A stretch of 64,000 nt of DNA, from NCBI RefSeq assembly GCF_046591575.1, contig NZ_JBIQWA010000005.1, positions 410,966 to 474,965 on the forward strand, read 5' to 3'. Under the pieces are notes generated by a model that worked only from the letters and a program-made list of their open reading frames with translations, did no database searches and was not told the origin of the DNA. How positions within the stretch are numbered: the stretch's first letter is position 1; each line of letters starts with the position of its first letter. Below, one piece after another: positions 54,989 to 63,254 of this stretch. The DNA comes from Marivita sp046591575 (GTDB lineage Bacteria > Pseudomonadota > Alphaproteobacteria > Rhodobacterales > Rhodobacteraceae). The position numbers were made by a program, and so were the translations under genes.

Positions 54989-55029
54989 GGCGTGTAACCT
55001 ATTGTGTTTCTGGCAATTTCGGGTGGGGT

Positions 55030-55557
55030 TCAGGACATTATCGAGTAACGGAAGTCATCAATATGGAGGAAGATGTTCTCGAAAAATGGCAAGCCGCGCG
55101 GGAGGTATTTGTTCAACGCCACCTCAAACAACATGTAGATTGCAACCGGCATTGCGAAAACAACTGTCAGGGTGATCGGCCATTTGTGCCGCCCAATCCC
55201 TTTTACGTAGAAAAGCAGGAACAGCATCATTGAAAAGTAAAGACCAATAACAGAGGTCAAAAGCAGCAGACCAAAAATCGCAGAAACCGTAATCCCGACG
55301 ATAAAGACCGTTTCAGGATCAATATAAGGATTTTCATTACGGGACTCGGGCGTTGTACCCCGGAACCATCTTATGATCGTCCAGAGAGAGGCCAACGCCA
55401 TGCCTGCCGATAACCAGAACGGCCACATGCCAGCACCCGGCCCCCTGCCTTCCAGCCAGCCAATGGTGAGGTCATTGGAGATGACGTTATACATCAATCC
55501 AAAAGACAGCAGGAGCGTGCAGATACCCATTAGCAATTCGGCGGTACGAACAGACAT
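55030..55557 (-). CDS. tctB: TTT-family transporter small membrane subunit (TctB)
   Basis: 175 aa, four hydrophobic helices; this low-conservation family is recognised mainly by size, topology and position between tctC and tctA. GPGAGMWPFWLSAGMALASL is the typical TctB segment after helix 1. The ATG at 55557 (start of the first helix) is used; upstream frame is non-membrane sequence. Confidence 0.85.
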   Translation of the reverse strand: MSVRTAELLMGICTLLLSFGLMYNVISNDLTIGWLEGRGPGAGMWPFWLSAGMALASLWTIIRWFRGTTPESRNENPYIDPETVFIVGITVSAIFGLLLLTSVIGLYFSMMLFLLFYVKGIGRHKWPITLTVVFAMPVAIYMLFEVALNKYLPRGLPFFENIFLHIDDFRYSIMS

Positions 55558-55666
55558 GTTATTCCTCCGTTTCCAAGCAGCTTGAAAGCAAAAACTTCCT
55601 GACTGCGACGCAAGACGCGTTGCAGTTGGTGTGTGTACCAGCTGGCTTGATAAGACTGTTATCGTC

Positions 55667-55693
55667 CCCCCGAGTGAGCGCGTCACTCGGAGG
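55667..55693 (-). repeat. Intercistronic hairpin tctC-tctB
   Basis: An 11-bp stem with one G-U pair around a 5-base loop, 3' of tctC and without a T-run on the minus strand. It probably protects the tctC message, raising receptor over membrane subunits. Confidence 0.6.
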
Positions 55694-55701
55694 ATATCGT
55701 T

Positions 55702-56685
55702 TTATTTGGACATGATACTGTCGGCACCAACGGCCTCGATCAGTTCCACATGACGCTGTAATTGTTGGTCATGGAATTCTGCCAGCGCATCACCCGACAA
55801 CCATTGATCACATGTCAGACCGTCTGACTTACAATAGTCCTGCCACTCCTGCGAATTGAAGAGTTCTTCAAACAGGTTCTGATACCAGGCGATGGCCTCG
55901 GGATCCATTCCGGCAGGGCCACTGATCGACCGCTGCATGTAGTATTCGATGTCGACACCCAGCTCTTTGGCTGTTGGAACATCCTCAAACGGGGCTGTCC
56001 GTTCACCATTGAATTGAACCAAAGGCTTGGAGTTTCCAGCGCGCCAGAATTCCATTTGCTCGGACGGGTTGTTCACGGTGGAGTCGATCTGGTTGCCGAC
56101 CAGGTTTTTGGCCACTGTGCCGCCACCGGGGAACGGAATATACGTCACTTCATATCCCAGTTCTTTTTCCATCATCGCCGTCAGAATGGAATCTTCCTGG
56201 CCCGATCCCGTGCCACCAACTTTCCAAGTGCCGCCGGCGTCTTTGACAGTCGCGACATAGCTGTCCAGATCGGTGACATCTTCGCGTTCTGTGTTCACCC
56301 AAAGCAGGAATGTATCCATCGCCATACGGCCAATTGGCGCGAATGACGTGATATCAATGTCCAGCTCTTCTTGAATGATTGGCGTTGTGTAAAAGCTATT
56401 CAACGCAACCATAAGCGTATGATTGTCGCCTTCTTTGCCTTTGAGATAAGACAAAGCTTCAGCACCCGAGCCACCAGGTTTGTTGATCGGAATGAACGGA
56501 CGCGGGCTCATATCGTTTTTCTGGATAAGCCCCTGAAGCAAACGCGCGATCTGATCGGCCCCACCACCGGTGCCCGCCATGATTATGAACTCGACAGGTT
56601 TACGCGGTTGCCATTCTGCCATCGCTGCTGGTGCCATTATCGCTAATGCGGCAGCACTGGTTGCTAAAGTTTTCCAAATTTTCAT
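55702..56685 (-). CDS. tctC: TTT-family periplasmic solute-binding protein (TctC)
   Basis: 327 aa, signal peptide ending AMA (about residue 23). VEFIIMAGTGGGADQIARLLQ is the carboxylate-pinning N-terminal loop of TctC/Bug proteins, and GGTVAKNLVGNQID lies in the second conserved loop. It is acidic compared with many Bug receptors. GGGAGGTAAAG precedes the ATG. A 146-base gap upstream could hold a promoter of its own. Confidence 0.9.
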   Translation of the reverse strand: MKIWKTLATSAAALAIMAPAAMAEWQPRKPVEFIIMAGTGGGADQIARLLQGLIQKNDMSPRPFIPINKPGGSGAEALSYLKGKEGDNHTLMVALNSFYTTPIIQEELDIDITSFAPIGRMAMDTFLLWVNTEREDVTDLDSYVATVKDAGGTWKVGGTGSGQEDSILTAMMEKELGYEVTYIPFPGGGTVAKNLVGNQIDSTVNNPSEQMEFWRAGNSKPLVQFNGERTAPFEDVPTAKELGVDIEYYMQRSISGPAGMDPEAIAWYQNLFEELFNSQEWQDYCKSDGLTCDQWLSGDALAEFHDQQLQRHVELIEAVGADSIMSK

Positions 56686-56831
56686 CTTTACCTCCCTTGG
56701 GGTTTTACAGTCTTTGGCGTCTCAGTTTGACTGAACGCCGCGAAGAACGACTCATATTATTACGAGTTTCTGTCTCCGCTTTTCGTTTGTCGTCGAAGTC
56801 TCCTCCCCATGTCTTTCGTTCCATCATTATG

Positions 56832-57695
56832 TCAGTGGACCATCACCACCGGAATCTTAGCCTCGGCCACGATTGTTGCAGAGTTTCCGCCAAGCAAAGA
56901 TTCGCGTTCATAGCGGTCATGGTACGCGCCCATGATCATCACATCCGCATTCACTTCGCTACATTTTTTAAGCAATTCTCGCCCGACATTCCCCTGGCCC
57001 TTAAAGTTCAGAATGTCAGCCGTCACACCGCGCCGCGACAGATAAACGCTGAAATCTTCGGCGGTTGCGGCATGTTGGCTTTTGCCACCGGTCAGAATCG
57101 TGACCTTTTCAGCGGATTCAATCAGCGGCATCGCCATTGCCGCAGCTCTGGACGCCTCGATCGATCCATTCCAGGCGATTGCAACATGTTTGCCAAGATC
57201 CGGTGGCACCTGATCTGTGTCCGGACATACCATCACGGGCCGACCGGACGAGAACAGCGCCGATTTCAGCGTATTGAAACCAAGGTCTTCTTCCCGGCTG
57301 GGCTTTGCCACACAGATCAGGTCCGACAGTCGGCCAAAATATCTTACGGCATCCACCTGTTTGCCCTCATATTCGTGGAACTTGGTGGTGGCTTTGTTCA
57401 TTTCCGCATCTTGTTCGCTGATGCCATGCTTGGCCGCATCAGCTTTGTATTTTTCGTAAACGATATCATGTGCGGTATCGGCGGTATGTTTGGCGGCCTT
57501 TTCGATTTGCTCGCGCAGGAAGCCTGGCACAACAACGCCAAAAGGCATCAAGTCTTCTGCCTTGGGATGACAATGCACCGTTTTGATATGGGCACCAAAT
57601 CGACGCGCAAGAGCCGCCGCATGTGCAAATAGAACAGGGCCTTTACCGTCGCCCCGAACAGGGACCATTATCGTATGAAGCGTGCTGCTGGTCAT
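56832..57695 (-). CDS. Tandem-domain universal stress protein
   Basis: 287 aa with two Usp domains (about 1-145 and 150-287). The second is better conserved: VAIAWNGSIEASRAAAMAMPL and the ATP-binding end GAYHDRYERESLLGGNSATIVAEAKIPVVMVH. The ATG at 57695 lies one base after the stop of the small upstream ORF (TGATATG). Usp genes with transporters may sense ATP state, as suggested for the TRAP-linked one at 48674. Confidence 0.88.
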   Translation of the reverse strand: MTSSTLHTIMVPVRGDGKGPVLFAHAAALARRFGAHIKTVHCHPKAEDLMPFGVVVPGFLREQIEKAAKHTADTAHDIVYEKYKADAAKHGISEQDAEMNKATTKFHEYEGKQVDAVRYFGRLSDLICVAKPSREEDLGFNTLKSALFSSGRPVMVCPDTDQVPPDLGKHVAIAWNGSIEASRAAAMAMPLIESAEKVTILTGGKSQHAATAEDFSVYLSRRGVTADILNFKGQGNVGRELLKKCSEVNADVMIMGAYHDRYERESLLGGNSATIVAEAKIPVVMVH

Positions 57696-57696
57696 A

Positions 57697-57945
57697 TCAG
57701 AACATTCCGTCAATCAGGCCGTCATCATAGATGCAGATAAACTCTGCTGACGGCATTTCTGGCAAGCCCGTAACGGACTTCGGCGTGATCCCGCCACAGT
57801 CTGGCAAATTGACGGCACCCCTGGCGGCAAAGCGCATTTCACTCTGGGCAGGCCGACACCAATACCGTGACGCCGCATCCAATTCGGCACCGATTTCACA
57901 AATTGGCCGCGCTTGGTTCGCATGTTGTATTTCAAAGCCAGACAT
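57697..57945 (-). CDS. Small conserved-position protein in the oxalate cluster
   Basis: 82 aa, no family recognised. Four cysteines (residues 16, 30, 52 and 72) with CRPAQSEMRF and LPDCGGITP segments. It fills the only space between the formyl-THF hydrolase-like gene (38 bases upstream) and usp (1 base downstream), on the same strand, and its stop is coupled to the usp start, which supports translation. An overlapping 73-codon frame at 57714-57935 is less likely because it is not coupled. Function unknown. Confidence 0.6.
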   Translation of the reverse strand: MSGFEIQHANQARPICEIGAELDAASRYWCRPAQSEMRFAARGAVNLPDCGGITPKSVTGLPEMPSAEFICIYDDGLIDGMF

Positions 57946-57983
57946 GTGTTTCCAATTCTATTCTGGAAAACCCGGATGCTGTT

Positions 57984-58901
57984 TTAGGTCCCAAAGGTAT
58001 CGCCAGGTTTCAATCCGATTTGCGCCGCCCATTCCGAAGCCGACATCTTGGCCTGACCTGCAGGCCGCACACGCTTTACGAGAATACGTCCGCCGACACA
58101 TTGAACAGCAATTCCATCTTCGCTGATCTCGCGCACGCGTCCGGATATCCCGTCTCCTTTGACCAAAGCGCTGTCAAAGATCCCGATTTCTGCACCGTTA
58201 TATGTCGTCCAGGCACCCGGTGCCGGGTTGGTTCCGCGGATCAGGTTGTAAACCTGATGCACAGGCGCGTGCCATTTCACCTGCGCATGGGCTTTGGTGC
58301 AGCGGCGTTCATACGTGGCTTGCGCTTCATCCGGCACGATCCTGGGTGGATTGCCACTGCGAAACAAGTCGCACACCGTCAGCACGCTATTCACGGCATG
58401 CGGGTAAATCTTGTTAAAATACAGCTGGATCACGGTATCATCCGGGTCAATCGGGCATTCCCATTGCAACAAACTGTCACCTTCGTCCAAACCGTCTGTC
58501 GGGTAAAACCAGGAATATCCAGATTTGGTTGACCCCATAATGATAGGCCAATTCACCGCAGACGGCCCTCGATGCAAAGGCAGCAGGGATGGATGAAAAC
58601 AGATTGATCCCAGTTTTGGCGTCTCTCGGGCGGCTTCCGGGACAAAGACATTCACGAAAGCCATGATCATAAGATCTGCGTTATACCCAGCCAGCGTGTC
58701 AATCGCTGACTGGGAATCGAAATTTGCAGGCTGATGAACCGGCAGACCCTTTTCCAAAGCAAACTCTTTGATCGGATCAACCGGTTTGCCTTCTTTATCG
58801 GGCTCACAATAAACAGCAACAACCTCGTCGGTGCCCGTCTCCAGCAGTTTGGCAAGCACATCCTTGCCGAAGGCTTGCTGTCCCATGACGATCAGTTTCA
58901 T
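57984..58901 (-). CDS. 10-formyltetrahydrofolate hydrolase-like formyltransferase-fold protein
   Basis: 305 aa: N-terminal formyltransferase fold plus C-terminal Met-tRNA-formyltransferase-like domain. It resembles the hydrolase domain of 10-formyl-THF dehydrogenase more than Fmt: the active site reads CFHPSLLPLHRGPSAVNW (H103, with the Asn of Fmt's NxHASLLP replaced) and GLDEGD holds D142. The ATG at 58901 follows GGGGGAAAC. Alone, such a domain would release formate from 10-formyl-THF or move a formyl group between carriers. Its position after frc and oxc, which make formyl-CoA and formate, suggests a role in C1 handling during oxalate use; the substrate is inferred. Confidence 0.8.
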   Translation of the reverse strand: MKLIVMGQQAFGKDVLAKLLETGTDEVVAVYCEPDKEGKPVDPIKEFALEKGLPVHQPANFDSQSAIDTLAGYNADLMIMAFVNVFVPEAARETPKLGSICFHPSLLPLHRGPSAVNWPIIMGSTKSGYSWFYPTDGLDEGDSLLQWECPIDPDDTVIQLYFNKIYPHAVNSVLTVCDLFRSGNPPRIVPDEAQATYERRCTKAHAQVKWHAPVHQVYNLIRGTNPAPGAWTTYNGAEIGIFDSALVKGDGISGRVREISEDGIAVQCVGGRILVKRVRPAGQAKMSASEWAAQIGLKPGDTFGT

Positions 58902-58957
58902 TGTTTCCCCCCGATTGTGAAGCATGTGTTCCGCTTCGTTTCAGCCTGTTTTGTCGA

Positions 58958-60220
58958 TCAATTGCTGGCTTTTCCGACGGCACCTGACTCCATGATGCGC
59001 GTCAGATCATCGGCCCCATAGCCCAAAACCTGTTCAAGAATTTCAACCGTGTGTTCCCCCAACAAAGGAGAGCGGGTCACTTCGACCGGGCTGTCTGACA
59101 ATTTGATTGGGCATCCCACGGACGTGTATTGACCACGTTCGGGATGATCGACGTCGACAATGGTTCCGGTCTTGCGAAGACCGTCATCTTCCATGATTTC
59201 CTTGGTCGACAGAATGGGACCCACGGGAATGTCATGCGGGTTGCAGATTTCCATGACCTCGAACTTGGTCTTGGTCATCGTCCACTGCTCGATCCGTTCG
59301 AAAATCTCATCCAGCTTGTCAAGCCGCTCTGGCGGGGTGGCGTAGCCTTCTTTGGTTTTCCACTCGGGCTCTCCGATAACATCGCACACCTTTTCCCAAA
59401 CCGCGGCCTGCGTGATGAAATAGGTGTAGGCGTTCGGATCGGTTTCCCATCCTTTGCATTTCAGAATACGACCTGGCTGGCCCCCACCGGAATCATTACC
59501 GGCCCGTGGAGTTGCCTCGCCAAATGGCTCGCCTGCCCCGTATTGCGAATATTCTGTCAAAGGCCCTGCCTGAAGGCGTTGCTGATCGCGAAGCTTTACC
59601 CGGCAGAGATTGATCACGCCGTCCTGCATCGGTGCCAGAACCTTTTGCCCACGGCCGCTTTTTTCCCTTTGGAACAACGCAGTCACGATACCCAAAGCAA
59701 GATGCAGCCCCGTTCCGCTATCGCCAATCTGCGCACCGGTGACCAAAGGCGGGCCATCGCGGAATCCGGTTGTGGATGCAGACCCGCCCGCGCACTGGGC
59801 GACGTTTTCATAGACTTTGCAGTCTTCATATTTACCCGGACCAAACCCTTTGACCGACGCCATGATGATCCTTGGATTGATCTCCTGGATGCGCTCCCAG
59901 GAAAACCCCATACGATCCAACGCGCCCGGCGCAAAGTTTTCGACCAGAACGTCACATTCCTCGATCAGTCGGGTCAGGATTTCCTTGCCCGTTTCGTTCT
60001 TGGAATTCAGCTCGATCGACCGCTTGTTGTGGTTCAGCATTGTGAAATAAAGCGAATCTGCCCCCGGCACATCAACAAGTTGCTTGCGTGTCGCATCACC
60101 AACACCCGGGCGTTCGACCTTGATCACATCTGCCCCGAACCATGCCAGCAACTGGGTGCAGGTCGGGCCCGATTGTACATGTGTGAAGTCGAGGATTTTA
60201 ACGCCGTCCAAAGCTTTCAT
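58958..60220 (-). CDS. frc: Formyl-CoA:oxalate CoA-transferase
   Basis: Family III CoA-transferase, 420 aa. It moves CoA from formyl-CoA to oxalate, activating oxalate for Oxc. LDFTHVQSGPTCTQLLAWFGADVIKVERPG at the start, the catalytic aspartate D167 in GAQIGDSG, and LNLCRVKLRDQQRL-type and GGGQPGRILKCKGWETD segments closely follow Oxalobacter Frc as I remember it. It is coupled in position with oxc, leaving little doubt against other CaiB/BaiF members. Confidence 0.93.
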   Translation of the reverse strand: MKALDGVKILDFTHVQSGPTCTQLLAWFGADVIKVERPGVGDATRKQLVDVPGADSLYFTMLNHNKRSIELNSKNETGKEILTRLIEECDVLVENFAPGALDRMGFSWERIQEINPRIIMASVKGFGPGKYEDCKVYENVAQCAGGSASTTGFRDGPPLVTGAQIGDSGTGLHLALGIVTALFQREKSGRGQKVLAPMQDGVINLCRVKLRDQQRLQAGPLTEYSQYGAGEPFGEATPRAGNDSGGGQPGRILKCKGWETDPNAYTYFITQAAVWEKVCDVIGEPEWKTKEGYATPPERLDKLDEIFERIEQWTMTKTKFEVMEICNPHDIPVGPILSTKEIMEDDGLRKTGTIVDVDHPERGQYTSVGCPIKLSDSPVEVTRSPLLGEHTVEILEQVLGYGADDLTRIMESGAVGKASN

Positions 60221-60266
60221 GTTTATCTTTCCTACGTGTTAAGGTGTTGTCTTGGCTGCACCATGG

Positions 60267-62036
60267 TCAGTTGCCTTCGGCTTCTGCAGCACGTGTTTGC
60301 GCAACGATTGACTGTGGGTTCAGGCTACCGATATTTCCGCTTTCCTTGCCCGCCGCTTCGTCGATGATCGCATTGATCAAGGTGGGCTTGCCGGTTTTCA
60401 ATGCCGTCAGGATGCCCCGCTTCAAGTCATCCGGCGATGTTGCATAGATACCAACGCCGCCAAACGCCTCCATCATTTTCTCGTATCGGGAATCTTTGAC
60501 AAATGCCGTGGTTGCCGGATCGTCACCGCCCGAGAGGTTTTCGTCATCCCCGCGATAGATCCCGTTATTGTTGAAGATCACAACACAGATGGGCAGATCG
60601 TAGCGACAGATCGTTTCAATCTCCATGCCGCAGAACCCAAAAGCGCTGTCGCCTTCAACCGCGATAACCGGGCAGCCGGTTTCGACAGCAGCCGCAACCG
60701 CAGATCCCATACCAACGCCCATAACGCCCCAAGTGCCAACATCCAGACGTTTCCGCGGCTTGTGCATGTCGACAATCGAACGCGCAAAATCGAGCGTGTT
60801 GGCACCTTCATTCACCAAAATCGTGTCCGGATGATCCTCGAACACTTTTTTGATCACGCCCAGGGCCGAGTGATAATTCATTGGCACCGAATTGTTCTGC
60901 AACCGTGATGCCATTTTCTGGATGTTGCCATCAACTTTGGCCCGGATTGCCCCGGTCCAATCCGCAGAGGGTTTCTCCCAATCCGCCCCCATCGCATCAA
61001 TCAAAGCCTGCGCACAGGATTCGACATCCCCGACCAGCGGGGCTGCGATTTCCACATTGCTGTCCATCTCTTTTGGCTCAATGTCGATCTGAATGAATTT
61101 CTTGGAATGGGGAGCGCCCCATTGTTTCCCCTTGCCGTGGCTCAGCAACCAGTTCAGTCGCGCCCCAAGCATCAAAACAACATCCGTCTCTTTAAGCACC
61201 AAAGACCGCGCCGCCGAGGCCGATTGCGGATGTGTGTCAGGCAAAAGTCCTTTTGCCATGGACATCGGCAAATACGGAATGCCGGATTTCTCGATCAATT
61301 CCCGGACAACATCGTCCGCCTGAACATAGGACGCCCCTTTGCCCATGATAATGAGGGGCTTTTTCGCACTTTTCAGAACGTCGATGGCCCGCGCGACCGC
61401 ATCGGGTGCCGGCAGTTGTTTGGGGGCAGGATCAATCACTTTGACCAGGGAATTCTTGCCTTCAATGGCATCCATAGTCTGCCCTAAAAGCGAACCGGGT
61501 ATGTCAAGATAAACACCGCCCGGACGTCCGGTGACTGCAGCCCGGATCGCCCGTGCCACACCGATCCCGATGTCTTCTGCGTGCAGGATGCGATACGCTG
61601 CTTTACACAGCGGCTTCGCGATGGCCAGCTGGTCCATCTCTTCGTAATCACCTTGCATAAGATCAACGACTTCGCGCTCGGACGATCCGGATATCAGGAT
61701 CATCGGCCAGCAATTCGTGGTCGCATTGGCCAACGCGGTCAAACCATTCAGAAATCCGGGGGCCGATACGGTCATGCACACACCCGGCTTTTTCGTCAAA
61801 AACCCTGCTGCCGATGCCGCATAGCCTGCATGCTGCTCGTGTCGGAAAGACAGAACGCGAATCCCTTCTCTCTGGGCGTAGCGCCCCAGATCGGTGATTG
61901 GAATGCCCGGAACGTTGTAAATCGTCTCAACGCCATTCAGCTTCAACGCATCTATAAGCAGATGAAAGCCGTCCGTTAAGGTTTCAGGCGCGACAGTGTT
62001 TTCACTTAATTCTGGATTCGTACTAGCGAGTGACAT
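60267..62036 (-). CDS. oxc: Oxalyl-CoA decarboxylase
   Basis: ThDP-dependent enzyme, 589 aa, decarboxylating oxalyl-CoA to formyl-CoA and CO2. DGFHLLIDALKLNGVETIYNVPGIPITDLGR, FRHEQHAGYAASAAGF with the conserved Glu, SAPGFLNGLTALANATTN and GSSEREVVDLMQGDYEEMDQ follow the Oxalobacter enzyme almost word for word. The ThDP-binding region GDSAFGFCGMEIETICRY...NNNGIYRG is complete. A GGGAGGA site precedes the ATG. It is the first enzyme gene after the gntR regulator, 37 bases downstream. Confidence 0.95.
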   Translation of the reverse strand: MSLASTNPELSENTVAPETLTDGFHLLIDALKLNGVETIYNVPGIPITDLGRYAQREGIRVLSFRHEQHAGYAASAAGFLTKKPGVCMTVSAPGFLNGLTALANATTNCWPMILISGSSEREVVDLMQGDYEEMDQLAIAKPLCKAAYRILHAEDIGIGVARAIRAAVTGRPGGVYLDIPGSLLGQTMDAIEGKNSLVKVIDPAPKQLPAPDAVARAIDVLKSAKKPLIIMGKGASYVQADDVVRELIEKSGIPYLPMSMAKGLLPDTHPQSASAARSLVLKETDVVLMLGARLNWLLSHGKGKQWGAPHSKKFIQIDIEPKEMDSNVEIAAPLVGDVESCAQALIDAMGADWEKPSADWTGAIRAKVDGNIQKMASRLQNNSVPMNYHSALGVIKKVFEDHPDTILVNEGANTLDFARSIVDMHKPRKRLDVGTWGVMGVGMGSAVAAAVETGCPVIAVEGDSAFGFCGMEIETICRYDLPICVVIFNNNGIYRGDDENLSGGDDPATTAFVKDSRYEKMMEAFGGVGIYATSPDDLKRGILTALKTGKPTLINAIIDEAAGKESGNIGSLNPQSIVAQTRAAEAEGN

Positions 62037-62073
62037 TTCTTTCCTCCCGGTTCCGCCCGCGACTTATGTCGCT

Positions 62074-62778
62074 TTATGCGGTCTTTGCTTTGTCTTTCTG
62101 AGCAAGCTCCAATCGTGTCCATGTTTTGCGGACATGTTCATGCAACCTCATCGTATGCTCTCGCACCCGTGCTGCGGCTGCATCCGCATCGCGCGCCTCA
62201 AGCGCCTCGATGATTTCGGCGTGATCCACGACGGATCTTTCGATCCGATCCCCCTCTCCCATTGCGCGCATCCGAACGGCGTGCATGTGCAGAAACAGCC
62301 CCTCAGCCATAACCTTGAGAAGCGCACAATGCGAAATTTCCAGTATCCTGAGGTGAAACTTGATGTTGTCATCTGAATACTCGGAAATCCGCGTCGGCGA
62401 TTCCTTATCGTTGTGCCGTGACGCAATCTTGCGCAGAGACTCTATCTCTGCATCCGTCGCTTCGGTCGCAGCGATCCGTGCCGCCATACTTTCAAGCGCC
62501 GCCCAGGCGACGATCATCTCAAGTATCTCGTTCAAACTCTTGCGCAGCAGAAACACACCCTTGCGCGGCACCACCGAAACCAGGCCCTCGCTCTCCAACC
62601 GTGCGATGGCGTCCCGCAATGGCGTCCGCGACACCTCAAGCTGCTCTGCCAAAGACCGCTCATCCAGCCGCAGATCCGTATCCGCGCTGTAGATATCCAT
62701 CTCTGTTATCGCTTCCCGCAACCGTTCGTACACGTGATCTTTCAGCGTGAAATTCGTTGCGATCGGTCGCAGCTTCAT
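62074..62778 (-). CDS. GntR-family (FCD) regulator of the oxalate cluster
   Basis: 234 aa: N-terminal winged HTH (HVYERLREAI, LDERSLAEQLEVSRTPLRDAIARLESEGLV) and an FadR/FCD C-terminal effector domain with the metal-binding histidines (FHLRILEISHCALL, VDHAEIIEALEARD). The ATG at 62778 follows GGAGACACAC; 27 further in-frame codons upstream run through the operator and are rejected. It is the promoter-proximal gene of the minus-strand cluster and has a GntR-type palindrome 46 bases upstream, so autoregulation is likely. Effector perhaps oxalate or a CoA-pathway product. Confidence 0.88.
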   Translation of the reverse strand: MKLRPIATNFTLKDHVYERLREAITEMDIYSADTDLRLDERSLAEQLEVSRTPLRDAIARLESEGLVSVVPRKGVFLLRKSLNEILEMIVAWAALESMAARIAATEATDAEIESLRKIASRHNDKESPTRISEYSDDNIKFHLRILEISHCALLKVMAEGLFLHMHAVRMRAMGEGDRIERSVVDHAEIIEALEARDADAAAARVREHTMRLHEHVRKTWTRLELAQKDKAKTA

Positions 62779-62824
62779 GTGTGTCTCCAGCTTTTCCAGA
62801 CGTGCCGACTGTCCAATTGACCAC

Positions 62825-62834
62825 TGGTATACCA
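62825..62834. promoter_or_regulatory. GntR-type operator upstream of gntR-oxc
   Basis: TGGTATACCA is a perfect 10-bp palindrome with the GTATAC core typical of FCD-type GntR operators. It lies 46 bases upstream of the gntR ATG. Confidence 0.7.
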
Positions 62835-63194
62835 TAGACCAAATACTACGAAACGGCAATTCCTATCTTCAACCGTCTACGCTGCACATGCGAAACGAGC
62901 AAAAAATCACAGAATAAATCAGCCGGGGTCTCGACATAGGTTAATATTTTACGGAACCGCTATGTCGTTGCGCGAAGCTATCCCAAAATCAGGATCAAGG
63001 CATTGTTAAAGTTTCATTTTATACAAAACCTCAAACCTGTTCTCCGAAGGCTTTGGAAAGCTGAGATTGCCGAAAATGCCGCCCCGCAGCATCTACAATC
63101 TGCTAAACTCCCTCACATCGTCTCATGAGCCACTGCAGCGATTCGCAGCTTTACCTCACACCGGACAAACAAACTTGATGTGAATATTTCCTCA

Positions 63195-63211
63195 TGGTAT
63201 GTGGCATACCA
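63195..63211. promoter_or_regulatory. Second TGGTAT dyad upstream of the hydrolase gene
   Basis: TGGTATG-TGG-CATACCA is a perfect 7-bp inverted repeat with a 3-base spacer, 43 bases before the hydrolase ATG. The half-sites match those of the gntR operator but the spacing is longer by 7 bp, so the same or a related regulator may bind. Confidence 0.6.
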
Positions 63212-63254
63212 AGCGCCGGAAATTTTCTTTACTGCGCATCAGGAGAGACCGCAT

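Larger units (their letters stand above)
62779..63254. other. 476-bp divergent control region of gntR-oxc and the hydrolase gene
   Basis: No ORF with a credible ribosome-binding site. It holds two TGGTAT/ATACCA dyads (62825-62834 and 63195-63211), one near each diverging gene, and otherwise AT-rich sequence around 62940-63020 where promoters may lie. Confidence 0.55.

Noticed and set aside
57714..57935. Alternative 73-codon frame on the minus strand
   Set aside because: It overlaps the 82-aa ORF in another frame, is not coupled to usp and has no better ribosome-binding site.
63180..63254. 25-codon extension of the isochorismatase-family gene
   Set aside because: It contains the perfect TGGTAT dyad and the real Shine-Dalgarno sequence of the ATG at 63255.
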